DNA of 64,000 bases from positions 48,355,229 through 48,419,228 of the forward strand of contig JBAIZL010000002.1 in the NCBI GenBank assembly GCA_036971475.1, in the 5' to 3' direction. The notes under the pieces were generated by a model. That model was not told the origin of the DNA and ran no database searches. It saw only the letters and a program-made list of their open reading frames with translations. The position numbers were made by a program, and so were the translations under genes. Of the stretch, positions 60,251 to 64,000 are shown one piece after another. This DNA is from Prosapia bicincta. Its lineage: Eukaryota > Arthropoda > Insecta > Hemiptera > Cercopidae. Each line of letters opens with the position of its first letter. The stretch's first letter is position 1.

Positions 60251-63200
60251 GACTACCTGCAAAAAACTTCAAAATAAATATTAATATAAATATAGCTATT
60301 CGTAAGCAATTTAAATTTCGTATGCAATTTATGAAATTTTTATGAATGAGTTCATCGAAGTGTAAAAAGAATCTTAAAAGTTATTGCGAAAATATCACTT
60401 CAGCTTTCCAAGTGAATAAAAAGCTTTCAAGGCTCCAATGCTATTGAAACTCATTTAGATTCAGTCAATAAAGCGAACGTTGCAATTGACTTTAAATTAA
60501 TTCTGAAATGAAACTTTTATTAAAACTAAATTGATGCGATTTGTACTACATGACAGTTTATCTGGAAAGTGATACTAGTAATAGTTTGCTAGTTATGAAA
60601 TGACAATAATAATTTTAATGAAATAAATACTATAAGAGTAAGGAATGAAATATAATTCTATGACTGTAATTTCCGTATACTATAGGGTGATTCAGATGAA
60701 ACTCACGAGTTTCATTCTATGTTTATTTTAAACATACTGATCTGGTAACCAGAACTCTGACACACCGTATATGAGTACCCGGTCTTAAAATATTTATTGG
60801 GTGACTGCTAGAGTCGCCTTTGAACATTTACAGCAACCATTTGAAGTCGAGGAGAACTTTTCTTTCCAGCTTCACTCACAAGATGTCCTGTTATTCCACC
60901 TTGTACACCATTTGCAATATTGTGTTCCTGTCTGGATGATTGGTTGACAAATGTGCAATGTGCAATAAGCCCTCAAGGCCTCTTGCGTCATTTGATAGCC
61001 AAACGAAAACTTTTGGAGCATTCCTATTCAACTATTGGACTAATAAAAATAACGAGTTATGAATCATTCTAAAAATAATAAAGTTACCATGCCTGTCTCG
61101 TTTTTTTTAAAATACATATAGGCCTATAATTAATTTTTTGTTTTTAATATGAGAAACCAAAATGTTTTATAGCAAAAATAATTTTAATAAATTGCAGTTA
61201 TAGAAAGAACTTAATAAGAATCGCTTTCCTATTTTTCCTATTTTTCGGTAAACCAATAAATATAAATTAAATGCACTCTCACCTATGGAAGTAACGCCAT
61301 TAGGTTAGCACGAGAAGCTTTTTGCTTCCATTTAATAAGCGAAATGTTAACTATTTATATACTTTTCTTAATATTCTTTTTTTTAATAGAAATTATTCTA
61401 TTTTTAACCGTGTCCAAAAAAGGAATAAGTTCTGTATTGGACCAGTAAGCTTTTTTACGTTTGCTCCCCGATAATTTTACACGTATTGCAACGTTCAAAG
61501 TGATTTTATTTGTAAATGAAAAGGGAACCCTCTCGGTGGTTCCACTATACTTGCATCCAAATCCATGTGATTTAGAGACAATAGTTAGTTATTTTACTCA
61601 ACAAAATTATTCTAGGTGTGAGTTTTTTAATTAAGAATTTTGAACTATAAAAGAACTAATGAGACAATAAATTATTACACCATTCATTTTGTGTAGTATT
61701 CTTCCATGTATACAAGTTATACACATATCAAATATGTAAAAAACGAATAGATTATTTTTTATTTCGTGCTTGATAAACCTGGATATAACGAGCATTATCG
61801 GATACTAATGAATGAATTTTCCTCATGAAAGCTACTTTTTACGACGCTCTACCCATATTGATATATAACTTGGTATAACGCGAATGATATAAGCCGTAAC
61901 AAATGCACTGAAAATACGATTTAGTTCATTTACCATAAATGAGATATTCATTAATCCTCACGGGAAAACTTCATCACTTCACTAAATATCAATAGATAAA
62001 ATCGTTAAATATAAATTTACTACCAATTTTCACTTTATTTTTTTATTAATATTTTGTATGTAAAACAATTTTTTCCTTATAACTATTAAAGATAGCATAC
62101 GTATCTGTGATTTTGCATTAGATGATTATTGACAAATTGTAAACGGTAAAGAAAAAGAATAATTGCAAAGTACGAAATATTAGTAGGATTTTAGGAAAGT
62201 TCATCAACATAAATTATTCAATGTAATCGTTAGACGAACTTCCAGAGTCTGTTAACATCGATCAAGCTATATGATTAGAGGGATATAAACATCGGAAGTT
62301 TGTATTGATAAATATTGCAATTTTGTCAACATGATCAACGGCATGAAACGAAATGTGATTGCAATAGATACGAATTTGAGATCATACCTCTAAAAATAAA
62401 GAAATTAATGTTTTTTTAAACCGACTTCATAAAACTGTGCTTGAGCTCTACGGCTAAGTATCCGAAATAGACAATCTCTATGAGGAAGTAGTGAATTATT
62501 AACTTTGAAAACCTAAGACGAAAACTTATCTAAATTTTATAAAACGCCAACAAATTTGTGCTTTCGAAAAGAAATTCGGAATTAATGAGCTTTAAAAACG
62601 TATTCCTAAGGAAATTTACTCGAGGTAGCAAAAAGATGCCCACAATTTTTAAAAATTTTAGTATAAATTTTAGTATCCCACCAAGAAGCGATAAAATCAA
62701 AAAGCAATTTTTGGACAAGTTTTCATAAACTATGAAATTTTATAAATTTAACCTTCATTTCTAAAAATCAAAACGTATAGGACAATGATGCCATAAAAGA
62801 GTTATATTCCTCTTAGGTTAACAAAGTATATTTAATCATTTTCAATAGTGGCTTACTATATAATCGTTTGCCCTGTTATGGAAATAATTATTTCAGTCAA
62901 TAAATTCAAATATTGTTTTATTAAACAAACACATCATGACTAATCATTTTGTTAGTTGTATGTTTGGATGAATAATAACTGTGTTGGGAATAGCTTTGTT
63001 TTAATATGATTAGTAATTTTAAAAAAAAACAACCCTAAAACATAGCTTTGGTAATTGTATAGCAAAAAGGAACACTAATTTTAATAATCATATGTTTTGA
63101 TTTATAACACACAAATTATTTAATTGTATTTTAATGTGAACAATATGGTAAATGAAAATAATGCATGTAACATAAATTTATTAATTGTATTTTAAAATGA

Positions 63201-63299
63201 AGCATAATTCTGATAACTGTAATTTGTGTGTTCTAATGGACTATAATTTGATAATTATATTTACTTATAGACATAATCATTTTGATATCTGAATATTTA
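60251..63299. other. non-coding stretch
   Basis: No supported gene. The segment 60680-61030 is GC-richer and begins tatagggtgattcagatgaa, which looks like the end of a non-autonomous DNA transposon, but no matching inverted end was found. The rest is AT-rich. Confidence 0.4.
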
Positions 63300-63308
63300 T
63301 ACACACAC

Positions 63309-63357
<49 letters not shown>

Positions 63358-63370
63358 ACATATATATATG
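63300..63370. repeat. (CA)n then short (TA)n microsatellite
   Basis: About 60 bp CA followed by about 10 bp TA, left flank of the hammerhead-like motif. Confidence 0.95.
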
Positions 63371-63375
63371 ATGAT

Positions 63376-63420
63376 GTTCCTGATGATGTTGGTACTGTTT
63401 GCCAACGAAAAGCTTTGGAT
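63376..63420 (+). ncRNA. hammerhead-like motif, group A
   Basis: On the plus strand: GTTC - CTGATGA - TGTTGGTACTGTTTGCCAAC - GAAA - AGCTTT - GGAT. The core and helix II are intact. Helix I pairs with two G.U wobbles. It is followed by the shared tail (aataaatattcttg, aataacctgtgttgttttaa) and a short (TA)n at 63466-63480. Confidence 0.58.
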
Positions 63421-63480
63421 TTAAAATAATAAATATTCTTGTATTTGAATAACCTGTGTTGTTTTAAAATATATATATAT

Positions 63481-63833
63481 GAAGCCATTATTATTACTTG
63501 TAAATAATTTTTTCCACCACTAAGTGCAATAGTTTTACCATTGGCGAATCACTGATTTACTTTTTTGATGTGAATGTTCTGTCCGTGGTGATGGTATTTA
63601 TTGGCGTCATACATATTTCTTCTTGACCTCGTGTATAATGTTTTTAAATAGTAAATCGTCTGCATATGTTGTCTGTAGTTTCATTAAATTGTTTTTTTAT
63701 GTATTTGTTCTGTGATTTGTATTATTAAGATGTTTTATTACCCACCAAAACATTGAATACATAAGAAACAACATTAATAATAAAATTAGCCTAATAACCC
63801 CCCAAAAAAATATATATAAACAAAAAATAAATT
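63481..63833. other. flank of a Penelope-like ORF, no independent gene
   Basis: AT-rich. The last 100 bp (from about 63740) carry coding-like traces in another frame (NIEYIRNNINNKISLI), which may be the frameshifted upstream part of the ORF that starts at 63834. Confidence 0.4.
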
Positions 63834-64000
63834 ATGAAACTCAAAGAAAAACTAGAAAACAACGACTACGCAATAATTAAATCAGATAAAACCAACACAC
63901 CAGTAATAATAGAAAATACCAAATACATTAATTCAATGACTAACCACATAAATGCAAATAAATACGAACAAAATAAATATATTTGTTTAAATATAATCTT
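63834..64000 (+). CDS. Penelope-like element reverse transcriptase, N-terminal part (runs off the window)
   Basis: From ATG at 63834 the frame is open for 55 codons to the window end. The peptide contains LENNDYAIIKSDKTNTPVII then ENTKYINSMTNHINANKYEQ. The pattern 'I.K.DK...VI....Y...M......Y' is the conserved block ahead of the palm in Penelope-like reverse transcriptases, where a Lys-Ala-Asp-Lys-Gly type motif is usual. Here the motif is KSDKTN. The true start is probably further upstream in a shifted frame, so this copy may be damaged. A hammerhead-like terminus lies about 410 bp upstream in the same orientation, consistent with the 5' terminal repeat of the same element. Confidence 0.6.
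   Translation, partial: MKLKEKLENNDYAIIKSDKTNTPVIIENTKYINSMTNHINANKYEQNKYICLNII

Noticed and set aside
60700..61030. DNA transposon end starting tatagggtgattcagatgaa
   Set aside because: No matching inverted terminus or target duplication was found nearby.

Overview
AT-rich eukaryotic nuclear DNA, most likely from an arthropod and probably an insect. The evidence is a repeat-dominated, intron-like landscape, long (TA)n, (TG)n and (CA)n tracts, and a relic of an Env gene of the insect errantivirus/baculovirus-F type. Several transposon families are also present: Penelope-like elements, a Jockey-type and an RNase H-bearing (LOA/I-type) non-LTR element, and pogo/Tigger-type DNA transposons. The species cannot be named from the sequence. 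No bacterial-type operon, rRNA gene or convincing tRNA gene was seen.

Layout. 1-9.8 kb: mostly non-coding, with two candidate host exons (1100-1187 and 9680-9795). A decayed env-like gene (about 2830-4955) is split by a Penelope-like insertion (about 3517-4180). A compact Penelope-like derivative (8011-8850) has inverted ends and a GIY-YIG endonuclease relic. 9.8-25 kb: non-coding DNA with a 104-bp x 8 tandem array (15232-16064) and hammerhead-like inverted repeats. 25.6-26.4 kb: TA-embedded inverted repeat followed by a 5' fragment of a pogo-type transposon. 30.2-30.6 kb: a near-perfect 201-bp-arm palindrome carrying a hammerhead-like motif in each arm. 31-36 kb: two candidate exons and two minisatellites. 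41.1-41.9 kb: an intact-ended 848-bp pogo-type element that retains only the transposase C-terminus. 45-50 kb: long microsatellites and a TA-embedded inverted repeat. 51.5-52.3 kb: a 20-bp minisatellite. 52.4-59.8 kb: a decayed Jockey-type element split by a 4.5-kb LOA/I-type element with a target-site duplication and a poly(A) tail. The window ends inside a Penelope-like reverse transcriptase ORF (63834-64000).

The most interesting signal is a set of about ten short motifs that fit the type I hammerhead ribozyme plan: CUGANGA, hairpin, GAAA, tiny helix III, closed by a complementary 4-5 bp helix I. They fall into three sequence groups. In every group helix III is self-complementary (AAGCTT, ATGTACAT or AACGTT), and one extra nucleotide follows the CUGANGA box. 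Most copies lie in inverted pairs or between two (TA)n tracts. Hammerheads are known from Penelope-like elements. The palindromic helix III, the extra nucleotide and the TA-embedded inverted arrangement are the parts worth testing.

Apart from transposon ORFs, the only host coding evidence is a few short plus-strand exons with good splice signals, consistent with one or more genes with very long introns. I do not recognise their products.
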